NCBI GenBank assembly: GCA_019456255.1
Contig: VRUG01000015.1
Coordinates: forward strand, 1-64,000
Reading direction: 5' to 3'
Length of the DNA stretch: 64,000 nucleotides
From: Planctomycetota bacterium
Lineage (GTDB): Bacteria > Planctomycetota > Phycisphaerae > Sedimentisphaerales > Anaerobacaceae
A program made the position numbers and the translations under genes. Under the pieces are notes generated by a model, which did no database searches, was not told where the DNA came from, and saw only the letters and a list, made by a program, of their open reading frames with translations. Positions 8,585 to 16,644 of the stretch are shown piece by piece (the first letter of the stretch is position 1; each line of letters starts with the position of its first letter).

Positions 8585-8613
8585 TTGTAAAAAGGGTGTT
8601 ATTGCGGTATAAT
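8585..8613 (+). promoter_or_regulatory. Probable internal promoter before the second GspE/PilB
   Basis: TTGTAA (8585-8590), a 17-bp spacer and a perfect TATAAT (8608-8613) lie 37 bp before the start codon, within the 278-bp gap after pilT. It may let the ATPase/GspF/pseudopilin genes be expressed separately from pilT. Confidence 0.5.
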
Positions 8614-8650
8614 AAAAAATGAATGGAAGATTTAAAGTAGGTGGTTCAAA

Positions 8651-10411
8651 ATGGGCAAGAAAAAGAAGCTACCCCCGATAGAGCAATTACGAAGCCGAAC
8701 ACTCGGCAGGGTCCTGATAAAGATAGGTGTTTTGACCCGTGAGAAGGTTCATGAATGTCTCAAGATCCAGAAGCAGCGTCATGGCACGATTCAGATAGGT
8801 CAGATATTCTTAGAATTAGGTTTAGTTGATGAGCACGAGCTTAATATAGCGTTGGCTGCCCAGCGTGGTATGGAATATTTTGAGCTTGGTGACGATGATA
8901 TTCTTCCAGAAATAATAGATAAGGTGCCATCTCAGATGGCCAAGACTTATCGCATAGTTCCAATTCAATACAAGAAAGATGCTAACGAGTTGGTAGTAGT
9001 TCTTGACAATCCGGACAATTTCCGCGCGACCGACGACTTGAGTACCTTGATGGGGTTTAAGGTGACGGCGAAGATCACAGATTCTGAGGCGTTGGAAAGC
9101 GCGTTGAGTAAATATTATGAGGGCCAGGAAGAACATGAGGGTATCAATGAATTAATAAGTGAGATTCAGGACGATGGATTTCTTGCAGATTTTGCAGGTA
9201 GAAATCAGAGTATCGACCTTGATGAATTGAAGGAACTTTCGGAATCGAATCCTGTCAAGAAATTATTGAACCTGGTATTGATGCAGGCGATTCGTGACAA
9301 GGCGTCAGATATACACTTTGAGCCTTTTGAACACGAATACAAGATGCGTTATCGTATAGACGGTATTTTGTATGAGATGGTTCCTCCTCCGAAGCACATA
9401 GCGGCAGCACTGAGTTCTCGAATAAAAGTTATGGCGAATCTCGACATAGCGGAACGTCGTTTGCCTCAAGATGGCCGAATCTCTCTGACGGTTCAGGGTA
9501 ATCCGATTGACTTACGTGTAAGTATCTTGCCGACGATGTTTGGCGAGAGTGTTGTTCTTCGTGTTCTTGATAGAAGTCAGTTGAATTTGGACCTTGAGAA
9601 GTTAGGTCTTCGTCAGCATGACCTTTCGATGGTTCATCAGCTAATCAAGAAGCCTAATGGTATTGTGATTGTAACCGGGCCGACGGGCAGCGGTAAAACG
9701 ACAACCTTGTATTCGGCATTATCTGAACTTAACGATATCACAACCAAAATAATCACAACCGAGGACCCTGTAGAATATGATATCGACGGTATAGTTCAGG
9801 TTCAGATCAGGCCTGACATTGGTTTGACGTTCGGTAAATGTTTGCGTTCTATCTTGCGTCAGGACCCTGATATTGTGATGGTTGGTGAAGTTCGTGACCT
9901 TGAGACAGCCGAGATAGCTGCTCAGGCGTCCTTGACGGGCCATCTTGTCTTTACGACTCTTCATACGAATGACGCACCGAGTTCGATAGCGCGACTATTG
10001 GATTTGGGGGTAGAGCCATTTTTGGTGACAGCAACTCTTGAAGGTATAATCGCTCAGCGTTTGGTTCGTACGATATGTTCGGACTGCCGGACGGCTTTTG
10101 AGCCTAACGAACAGCAGTTGAAAAGCCTCTCGTTGAACGAAGAGGATATACGCGGCAAGAAGTTCTATTACGGTCGCGGTTGCGGCAAATGTAATAAGAC
10201 AGGTTATCGGGGTCGAATAGGTCTTTATGAAATAATGGTTTTCAATGATGAGATCCGTGACCTTATAATGAGCAATACATCAACTAATGTATTGCGTACG
10301 GCGGCGCAGAAGGCAGGCATGCGTCTTCTTCGTGAAAATGGTTTGGCTGCAATCTATGATGGTGTTACCACGATAGATGAAGTAGTAAAAGAAACCATAG
10401 CTGAAAGCTAA
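8651..10411 (+). CDS. GspE/PilB-type secretion/pilus assembly ATPase (second copy)
   Basis: Second assembly ATPase, 586 aa, with the same architecture as the first. The N-terminal MshEN-like domain (about residues 14-75) shows two Leu/Gly-rich repeats (LGRVLIKIGVLTREK and IGQIFLELGLVDEHE), a pattern that binds cyclic di-GMP in MshE. That function is inferred here. Walker A GPTGSGKTTT is at about residue 343. IVMVGEVRD, SLTGHLVFTTLHTND and two Cys pairs (C476/C479 and C511/C514) follow. AGGTGG precedes the ATG. It sits 17 bp before the GspF gene, so this copy is probably the dedicated partner of the downstream pseudopilins. Confidence 0.9.
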   Translation: MGKKKKLPPIEQLRSRTLGRVLIKIGVLTREKVHECLKIQKQRHGTIQIGQIFLELGLVDEHELNIALAAQRGMEYFELGDDDILPEIIDKVPSQMAKTYRIVPIQYKKDANELVVVLDNPDNFRATDDLSTLMGFKVTAKITDSEALESALSKYYEGQEEHEGINELISEIQDDGFLADFAGRNQSIDLDELKELSESNPVKKLLNLVLMQAIRDKASDIHFEPFEHEYKMRYRIDGILYEMVPPPKHIAAALSSRIKVMANLDIAERRLPQDGRISLTVQGNPIDLRVSILPTMFGESVVLRVLDRSQLNLDLEKLGLRQHDLSMVHQLIKKPNGIVIVTGPTGSGKTTTLYSALSELNDITTKIITTEDPVEYDIDGIVQVQIRPDIGLTFGKCLRSILRQDPDIVMVGEVRDLETAEIAAQASLTGHLVFTTLHTNDAPSSIARLLDLGVEPFLVTATLEGIIAQRLVRTICSDCRTAFEPNEQQLKSLSLNEEDIRGKKFYYGRGCGKCNKTGYRGRIGLYEIMVFNDEIRDLIMSNTSTNVLRTAAQKAGMRLLRENGLAAIYDGVTTIDEVVKETIAES

Positions 10412-10428
10412 CAGGGGAGGTACCAAAA

Positions 10429-11682
10429 ATGGCAGTTTTTAAATATGAAGCAATGGACTCTCAGGGGGTCGCTATCAAAGACGAGATAGAGGCTCTGAGT
10501 CAGGAAGAGGCGGTCAGTAAGATCCGCAACATGGGTTATTTTCCGACTAAGATCCGCTCTGCTGCCGGCGGTGGTAAAAAGCAAGCAGCTACAGTTGCTG
10601 CGAAACCAAAACGTCGCCGTGGTGCAAGCGGCAAAGTTAAGATCAAGCATGTAACGCAGTTTGCGCGTCAGTTATCGACGTTGCAGGATGCCGGTTTGCC
10701 GATATTGCGTTCCCTTAGAATATTGGAAGAACAGCAAAAAGCGGGTGTTTTCAAAAAGGTTATCGGTTATGTGGCAGATGATATTGAAGGTGGTTCGACG
10801 TTGTCAGAAGCTATGGCGAAGTCTCCTGGTGCCTTTGATACTCTGTTTGTGAACATGGTAGCTGCTGGTGAAACGGGTGGTGTTCTTGACTTGATATTGT
10901 CTCGTATAGCGGACTTTATGGAAAAGGCTCAGAAACTTAAAAGCCGGGTCAAAAGTGCGATGGTTTATCCGATAGTGGTTTTAGGCGCGGCTTTTATCAT
11001 ATTGCTTCTTTTGATGCAGTTTGTTATTCCACAATTTAAAACGGTTCTTGAAGATATGGTCGAGGGCGAGCTTCACCCTATAACTATGGGTGTTCTCGGT
11101 GCAAGTAACTGGATAGCCTATGATTACGGTTGGGCGATTCTTCTTGGCACTCCTTTTGCGTTTATCATTTTGATGAGGCTGATACGTCAGTTTAAGACCG
11201 GCCGTTATGTTCTCGATACTATCAAACTTAAGCTTCCAATTATAGGCAGTCTTAGCGGAAAAATTTCTGTTACTCGCTGGACGCGAACGTTAGGGACCTT
11301 AATTGGTGCCGGTGTTCCAATCCTTGATGCAATTCACACATCAGGCGAAACAGCAGGTAACGCAGTTTATTCTAAGATGCTTGGTAAGGTACATAATTCA
11401 ATCCGACAAGGTGATACATTTGCAAGTCCGCTGAAGCAGTCTAAGACGGTGGATCTGATAGTTTCTAATATGGTGGCAGTTGGTGAGGAGACCGGGGACC
11501 TGGACAAGATGCTGCTTAAGGTAGCAGAGAATTATGATGAACAGGTCGATGTTTTGGTAGCGTCATTAATGTCGCTGCTTGAGCCAATAATGATAATAGT
11601 ATTAGGCGTGGTTGTGATGGTAATCGTATTGGCGGTATTTTTGCCGATGATTCAGGTTATCTCCGGTTTGAGCGGCGGCTAA
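10429..11682 (+). CDS. GspF/PilC-type inner-membrane platform protein
   Basis: Polytopic platform protein of type II secretion/type IV pilus systems, 417 aa. It has two T2SSF domains, each around a FARQLSTLQDAGLPIL or WTRTLGTLIGAGVPIL motif (about residues 81-96 and 280-295). Three membrane helices are visible near 180-203, 225-250 and 380-405. An Arg/Lys-rich linker (about 45-75) follows the small N-terminal domain. GGGGAGG lies upstream of the ATG. Family role: couples the cytoplasmic ATPase to pilin polymerisation. Confidence 0.92.
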   Translation: MAVFKYEAMDSQGVAIKDEIEALSQEEAVSKIRNMGYFPTKIRSAAGGGKKQAATVAAKPKRRRGASGKVKIKHVTQFARQLSTLQDAGLPILRSLRILEEQQKAGVFKKVIGYVADDIEGGSTLSEAMAKSPGAFDTLFVNMVAAGETGGVLDLILSRIADFMEKAQKLKSRVKSAMVYPIVVLGAAFIILLLLMQFVIPQFKTVLEDMVEGELHPITMGVLGASNWIAYDYGWAILLGTPFAFIILMRLIRQFKTGRYVLDTIKLKLPIIGSLSGKISVTRWTRTLGTLIGAGVPILDAIHTSGETAGNAVYSKMLGKVHNSIRQGDTFASPLKQSKTVDLIVSNMVAVGEETGDLDKMLLKVAENYDEQVDVLVASLMSLLEPIMIIVLGVVVMVIVLAVFLPMIQVISGLSGG

Positions 11683-11775
11683 TAGTTGGGATTAAAATGG
11701 AATAATAATTTTTTGAAGGGAGGACAACAGAAAATGTTATTGAAAACAAGATTAATTAAAGGAGGCACGGAAACG

Positions 11776-12621
11776 ATGTTATTTAGAAAGAGTAAAGTAG
11801 GTTCAGGTTTTACAATAGTTGAGCTATTGACGGTGATGAGTATCATTATAGTTCTATTGAGTTTGTTGGTGCCTGGTCTAAATCAGGTTCGTCGTTATGC
11901 GAAGGACTTAAAGCAGCGTAACCAGTTTCATAGTATCGAGGTTGCTCTTGATACATACAATGCTGAATGGGACCACTATCCGGATTCCGATGTGGATACT
12001 GTAGACGGTTTTGATATTTGCGGCGCAACTCGTCTTTGTGACGCGTTGATAGGTGAGGACCTGTTAGGTTTTGACCCAACGGGGTCGTATGATATTACCA
12101 CCCCTCCGATAGACCTTAGCGGCAGGCGTAAATATTTGCCGACAGAAAATGCCAATGCCGAGGAATTAGGTGATATCTACGGTGATACGGTATCGACGGA
12201 GTTAAATAATTTTGACCCGTGCGATTTTGTTTTAGGCGATGTTTATAAGCGTGTTCGCAACCGTTCTACTGGTGGAGCGCGTAAACTTGGTATGCCGGTT
12301 CTTTATTATAAGGCTGATACAGGCAAGACGCTCCATGACATTACCGAGGAAGGCAATGCTGAAAATATTTATAATTATGAAGATAACGATGACCTTGTGC
12401 AGCTTGGTCGTCCGTGGATAGGTGATTCATCAGTCGCTGATGCAGCTCATGCTATGAGTACGACACATGGAGGTGACCCGAAAATATTCTATGTAAAGAC
12501 TAAGAATTACAATATTAATTTCTTACTTGGTAAGCCTTTGCGTTCAGATTCATATATTCTGTGGTCAGCAGGTGCCGATGGTGAATACGGTACGGATGAT
12601 GACATTCTTAATACTGATTAG
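11776..12621 (+). CDS. GspG-like pseudopilin 1
   Basis: Type IV prepilin-like protein, about 281 aa from the chosen start. An 11-residue leader ends in Gly and is followed by FTIVELLTVMSIIIVLLSLLVP (+1 Phe, +5 Glu), the substrate site of prepilin peptidase and the N-terminal hydrophobic helix. The globular domain ends in SAGADGEYGTDDDIL, the Ca-binding-type loop of GspG major pseudopilins. It is about twice as long as enterobacterial GspG. The ATG at 11776 has GGAGG 10 bp upstream. A second ATG at 11734 with its own GGGAGG, and a TTG at 11686, would lengthen the leader to more than 25 residues. Confidence 0.82.
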   Translation: MLFRKSKVGSGFTIVELLTVMSIIIVLLSLLVPGLNQVRRYAKDLKQRNQFHSIEVALDTYNAEWDHYPDSDVDTVDGFDICGATRLCDALIGEDLLGFDPTGSYDITTPPIDLSGRRKYLPTENANAEELGDIYGDTVSTELNNFDPCDFVLGDVYKRVRNRSTGGARKLGMPVLYYKADTGKTLHDITEEGNAENIYNYEDNDDLVQLGRPWIGDSSVADAAHAMSTTHGGDPKIFYVKTKNYNINFLLGKPLRSDSYILWSAGADGEYGTDDDILNTD

Positions 12622-12681
12622 TAACAGAGATTTGCTTAAGAGCAACTATTAATAGAAGGTGGTGCTAAAGGAGTGAGAAAG

Positions 12682-13599
12682 ATGTTAGTTTTGAAAGAGA
12701 GACAAACTGGTTTTACGATGATGGAGCTTCTGACGGTGTTGGTGATAATATCGCTGCTGTTAGGTATATTGATACCGTCGATGAATACGATTCGTAAGGC
12801 GGCTAAAAATGCCAAGCAAAAGGCCCAGTTTGCCGCGATATCGATAGCTCTTACGGCTTTTAAGGGTGACGATGGGGATTATCCGGATTCAGAGCAGTCT
12901 GCAGGAGATTATGGAGGAGCACAAAAACTCGCCGAGGCTATTGTAGGGTGGGACCTGATGGGGTTTCATCCTGATTCGACATGGGATTCTGGTGGTGGCG
13001 CTTATGATGCAGATGACCCTTGCAATTTAGATGCGCGCATGGGCTTCTATATTGACCGTGACAAGGCCGGTGCGCACTGGCTTGGAGATGATATCGGAGA
13101 CAGCGGCAGGCCTGGATTGTTTAAAGTCACTGGTCCTTTGTCAGATAGATTTGTAATATGCGATTCTTTTGGTAGAAGGAATTTGCTGATAGGGGGAAAG
13201 GCAGTCCGCGCAGGCTCGCCGATACTTTATTACAAGGCAGACCCATCACAAAAAGCGGTAGATTATACAGATCTTTTTGCTTCAGATAGTGGTACATATG
13301 ATTACCGGGACAATTATGATATCGTCAGATTAGGTAAAGTGACATCGGATGGAGTCAATGACGGCACCCCGGCCGATGACCACCCGAATTATACAGCTAA
13401 TCCTGATGCTCCTGCTGTTGGTGAAATAACATCATTTTATTATTACATAGCTGACCGGGTGGCGACAGAAGCGAGTACCACTTTGGGTATGGGTGGCAGC
13501 ATATGGCGGTCTCACAATCCAGATACCTACATATTGATATCGGCAGGTGCTGATGGTGAATACGGCACGGCAGATGATATAACGAATTTTGGGGACTAA
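12682..13599 (+). CDS. GspG-like pseudopilin 2
   Basis: Second GspG-like prepilin, about 305 aa. A 10-residue leader ending ERQTG is followed by FTMMELLTVLVIISLLLGILIP, with Glu at +5. The C-terminus SAGADGEYGTADDI matches the preceding paralogue, as does a SPILYYKAD motif in the body (MPVLYYKAD in the first). The two are clearly tandem duplicates. The ATG at 12682 has AAAGGAG 8 bp upstream. An in-frame GTG at 12673 overlaps that ribosome binding site and is rejected. The large Asp/Gly-rich body is typical of planctomycete pseudopilins. Confidence 0.82.
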   Translation: MLVLKERQTGFTMMELLTVLVIISLLLGILIPSMNTIRKAAKNAKQKAQFAAISIALTAFKGDDGDYPDSEQSAGDYGGAQKLAEAIVGWDLMGFHPDSTWDSGGGAYDADDPCNLDARMGFYIDRDKAGAHWLGDDIGDSGRPGLFKVTGPLSDRFVICDSFGRRNLLIGGKAVRAGSPILYYKADPSQKAVDYTDLFASDSGTYDYRDNYDIVRLGKVTSDGVNDGTPADDHPNYTANPDAPAVGEITSFYYYIADRVATEASTTLGMGGSIWRSHNPDTYILISAGADGEYGTADDITNFGD

Positions 13600-13661
13600 T
13601 TTTTTTGTGTTAGGCATGGATGTATATCGCAGAAACAGAGAGAAACGAGCAGGCCTGTACA

Positions 13662-14300
13662 ATGAACAAGCGACAGTACAAAACCGGTGTAACACTTATA
13701 GAGATGCTGATAGTCATCGCAGTGCTAGCGGTTCTTATGACGATGGTTGTTACAGTAACTCGTCATGTCAGCAGTAGAAGCGAAATTGAACTGACAAAGG
13801 GTACACTTTCGATTGTTACAGCAGCATTGGGGGAGTTTGCAGATTACGGTTATCACTATACCGACGGTGCTGAAGATTATTCTCAATTCAAATTCCCACT
13901 TGACTGCAATGATTTTTCCGCAGGCGACATTGGACTTACATTGAAGGATGCTTTGAGCGATAACGTTGTGACGATTGATGGTGCCGATCATTCGCCGGAG
14001 TACTCCGGCAGTGAGATACTGTACTTTTTTCTTAACAGCGTACCTGCAAGCCGTAAGACATTGAGTAAGATCGACAGTTCGTTAATAAGCAGTGGAGGTC
14101 TGGAAATTACAATCACCCGCGGGAGCGGTGACAGGACGTATCCATTGTATAGGATAATGGACCCGTGGGGCAAGGCATTGCATTACGATTATTATGATGA
14201 GGATGACCCTAAGCCCGATGAGGCGAGGACGTTTCCGGTGGTGACATCGGCGGGGCCTGACGGTAAGTTTGGTACGAGAGATGATATTTCAAACAGGTAA
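13662..14300 (+). CDS. GspG-like pseudopilin 3
   Basis: Third pseudopilin, about 212 aa from the ATG at 13662. A 9-residue leader ending YKTG is followed by VTLIEMLIVIAVLAVLMTMVV. Val at +1 is unusual but Glu at +5 is kept. The C-terminal SAGPDGKFGTRDDIS is again the GspG-type loop. WGKALHYDYYDEDD before it resembles the conserved Trp-Gly/Tyr stretch of GspG. An alternative ATG at 13620 would give a 23-residue leader. Only a weak GAGCAGG precedes the chosen start. It is coupled to the next gene, with 2 bp between stop and start. Confidence 0.8.
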   Translation: MNKRQYKTGVTLIEMLIVIAVLAVLMTMVVTVTRHVSSRSEIELTKGTLSIVTAALGEFADYGYHYTDGAEDYSQFKFPLDCNDFSAGDIGLTLKDALSDNVVTIDGADHSPEYSGSEILYFFLNSVPASRKTLSKIDSSLISSGGLEITITRGSGDRTYPLYRIMDPWGKALHYDYYDEDDPKPDEARTFPVVTSAGPDGKFGTRDDISNR

Positions 14301-14302
14301 AG

Positions 14303-15013
14303 ATGAAATCTAAAGAGAGACAATCCGGTATAACATTGATGGAGATGATGATTGTCATTGCAATAGTGGTGTTATTGACGACTCTTGCGATACCATCGAT
14401 ACGTACGCTTTTCAATTCGATGGCAACAGAGGGCGGCGTCCGGTCGATGGTAAGTGCTGCATTGTCATCGGCACGCGCGATATCTGCTAAGGAGCGTCGG
14501 TATGCCGGAGTTCGCTTTCAGGAGGACAAGAACGGTCATCAGTACGCAATTTTTATAATTTATGATTACGACAAAACTAAGTTAGAAAACGGTTTTCGCG
14601 CGGTAGCTAACGTTAAGCCGATTAAATTGCCGGATACTATTGGAATTATGGATATTAACGCTATCAACTCAAACGATGATATTGATGCGCCATATAAGCT
14701 TTCCGATGCGACGACATTTTCGATAATATTTTCGCCGTCGGGTAAGATGGTTATTCATGATGTTTGGATCAGAAACAGAGATGGTGAAACTGACGAGACC
14801 AGCACTGATGATATTTTTAATACAGCTGATAATAATGTTGACGCGATGTTTTATCAGGATGACGATAAAGAGTCGAGCAGGAGAAGCTTTGTGTTCTATG
14901 ATAAAGTCGCGTTTGACAAGATTGATCCCGATAGCCGCTGGGAGGATTATTTGTGGAAGCTTAAACTGATAAATATTAATCCTTATACGGGGCGAATAAT
15001 ATCGACGGAATGA
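14303..15013 (+). CDS. GspH/FimT-like minor pseudopilin
   Basis: Prepilin-like protein of 236 aa with a 9-residue leader ending RQSG, then ITLMEMMIVIAIVVLLTTLAIPSI (Glu at +5). The segment with ALSSARAISAKERRYAGVRF just after the helix is the GspH/FimT pattern, in which minor pilins have a short conserved region with a basic Arg cluster. It is placed between the GspG-like and GspI-like genes, as expected for a G-H-I-J-K order. It lacks the GspG terminal loop. Confidence 0.75.
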   Translation: MKSKERQSGITLMEMMIVIAIVVLLTTLAIPSIRTLFNSMATEGGVRSMVSAALSSARAISAKERRYAGVRFQEDKNGHQYAIFIIYDYDKTKLENGFRAVANVKPIKLPDTIGIMDINAINSNDDIDAPYKLSDATTFSIIFSPSGKMVIHDVWIRNRDGETDETSTDDIFNTADNNVDAMFYQDDDKESSRRSFVFYDKVAFDKIDPDSRWEDYLWKLKLININPYTGRIISTE

Positions 15014-15020
15014 GATTGAA

Positions 15021-15764
15021 ATGAGAGAGAAAATTAAGAATACGGGTTTTTCGGTGATAGAAGTATTGATGTCGCTAGCAGTCTTGACTGTTGGAATGCT
15101 TTTTGTTGCCGGTGTATTTCCTGTAGGTATCCACTTTGCGACGATTTCGCGAGAGCGTACGATTGCTGCGATAATATCTGACGAGGCGTTTGCGAAGATT
15201 CAGCTTTACGGGGTTGATTCGTCAATGTTGAGCGCTGATGACTGTAAAGATTTTAATGATGTAAGTTTAAAAGCGGTACATTCAAGTGAATTTTGGTATC
15301 CGTCTACGAGCATATCCGGTAATAAGCGGTATCGGTGGTCGGCGATATGCCGCCAGGTAGATTCAGGGAGCCCTGACCTGGTTCAGGTAACGGTATTTAT
15401 AAGCCGAAAGGGCGGGGGCGGTTCAAAGTATCCCGACCCCAATGGCAGTTCAGGTGCAACTCTTAGTTATCCATCGCCTTACAAGATGGAAGTTTTAACG
15501 AGCGGAATGGGCAATAATGAGCTGAGAATAAAAACAACGGGTCTTGACGAAAAAGAGAAGACGTATATCAATGATGGCAGCAGGATAGTAGATGATGACA
15601 CGGGAGCTATTTACCGTGTTGGTGAACGATATGTAGAAGATGATGATATTATTCTGCTTGACCGGGATTGGTCAGGCGGAGGAGATGTATGGGTGATACC
15701 GCCTCCTAAAGGGGGGGGGCGGTACCCGTGCATCGCAGTTTATCAGCGTATAATCAAGTTTTAA
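15021..15764 (+). CDS. GspI/PilV-like minor pseudopilin
   Basis: Prepilin-like protein of 247 aa. A 9-residue leader ending KNTG is followed by FSVIEVLMSLAVLTVGMLFVAGVFPVG, and the FSVIEVL/LAVLTVG pattern is that of GspI/PilV. The body has a beta-rich Gly/Ser region (about 115-150) and a WVIPPP segment. A run of nine G bases at 15711-15719 lies 15 codons before the stop, so a one-base slip would replace the C-terminus. The current frame ends in a plausible RYPCIAVYQRIIKF. It starts 7 bp after the preceding stop. Confidence 0.75.
   Translation: MREKIKNTGFSVIEVLMSLAVLTVGMLFVAGVFPVGIHFATISRERTIAAIISDEAFAKIQLYGVDSSMLSADDCKDFNDVSLKAVHSSEFWYPSTSISGNKRYRWSAICRQVDSGSPDLVQVTVFISRKGGGGSKYPDPNGSSGATLSYPSPYKMEVLTSGMGNNELRIKTTGLDEKEKTYINDGSRIVDDDTGAIYRVGERYVEDDDIILLDRDWSGGGDVWVIPPPKGGGRYPCIAVYQRIIKF
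15711..15719 (+). repeat. Poly-G tract (G9) inside the GspI-like gene
   Basis: Nine consecutive G residues lie in the 3' part of the coding sequence. Such tracts slip in replication and are also error-prone in sequencing. The two possibilities are contingency (phase-variable) control and assembly noise. Confidence 0.6.
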
Positions 15765-15782
15765 GGTGGATGAGTTAGAGCG

Positions 15783-16616
15783 ATGAAAAAAGGTGAAATG
15801 AAAAAAGGTTTTACGTTAATGGAGTTAGCGGTTTCTATAGGTCTATTGGCGATGATCATTCTTTTTTCGACAGTGATTTTTCGTGTAAGTATCGAAGCTC
15901 AGCGTGTTGCGCTGGCCGATACAGAGATCATGCAAAAGCTTCGCGCGATAACGGACCAGCTTAACAGTGACTTTGCTGGTCTTCGCAGGGAGGCTGGCAT
16001 AGTTGTTGGATTTGATGTTTCAGGGGAAGTGCGGACAGATAGTATGACGTTTGTCGCAACGGGTGATTTTCAAAGTACAGGTCAATACGGCAGCGGCCCA
16101 AAAACAATTCTGGGTAATGTAGCGAGTATTTTTTATGGTCAGTCGTCTACTCCAGACCCTCATGCAACTGACCCCGGCGACCCACGCAACGACCTTGAAA
16201 TACGGAGAAAGAAGATATTGACACGTAGGCAGACAATTTTGACGTCCGATGATAGTGGTGACTTAGTAGATGATTCTGACCCGCGAGGTGAGTATTATTT
16301 GTACTCACTTTCGGAATGGGTGGCGGCTCCTCCGTTTAGTTTAACTGACCCCAATGATTGGATAGTGCGTCCAGCGCTGGATGTGAGCGATGCTAATGAT
16401 CTTGTGATGTATATGGCCAAGGGCGTCGATGATTTTAGTATAGAGATTGAAACCGGTATTGGCATGGATGGTATTTGGGATTGGTGGTCTACGGCTGGCA
16501 CAGGCACCTATGAGGGTATTCCGCGGGCGATTAAGTTTAGTTTTACTCTTTACGATTCGAAGGGGATAATCGAAAAGGGCAAGCGTTTTACACATATTGT
16601 ATATCTTGGTGATTAA
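15783..16616 (+). CDS. GspJ/PilW-like minor pseudopilin
   Basis: Prepilin-like protein of 277 aa with leader MKKGEMKKG, then FTLMELAVSIGLLAMIILFSTVIF (+5 Glu). Downstream IMQKLRAITDQLNSDFAGLRREAG matches the helix after the membrane segment in GspJ/PilW. The terminal KFSFTLYDSKGIIEKGKRFTHIVYLGD resembles the closing beta strands of GspJ. AAGGTGGATG precedes the start by about 10 bp. It is followed by the GspK-like gene, giving the canonical I-J-K order. Confidence 0.78.
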   Translation: MKKGEMKKGFTLMELAVSIGLLAMIILFSTVIFRVSIEAQRVALADTEIMQKLRAITDQLNSDFAGLRREAGIVVGFDVSGEVRTDSMTFVATGDFQSTGQYGSGPKTILGNVASIFYGQSSTPDPHATDPGDPRNDLEIRRKKILTRRQTILTSDDSGDLVDDSDPRGEYYLYSLSEWVAAPPFSLTDPNDWIVRPALDVSDANDLVMYMAKGVDDFSIEIETGIGMDGIWDWWSTAGTGTYEGIPRAIKFSFTLYDSKGIIEKGKRFTHIVYLGD

Positions 16617-16644
16617 ACAGAAAATGAAGATGGAAGCGCGATAC

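Noticed and set aside
15021-15764. Alternative reading of the GspI-like C-terminus after the G9 tract
   Set aside because: A shifted frame is also open for about 19 codons, but the annotated frame ends in a beta-strand-like RYPCIAVYQRIIKF that fits a pilin terminus better.
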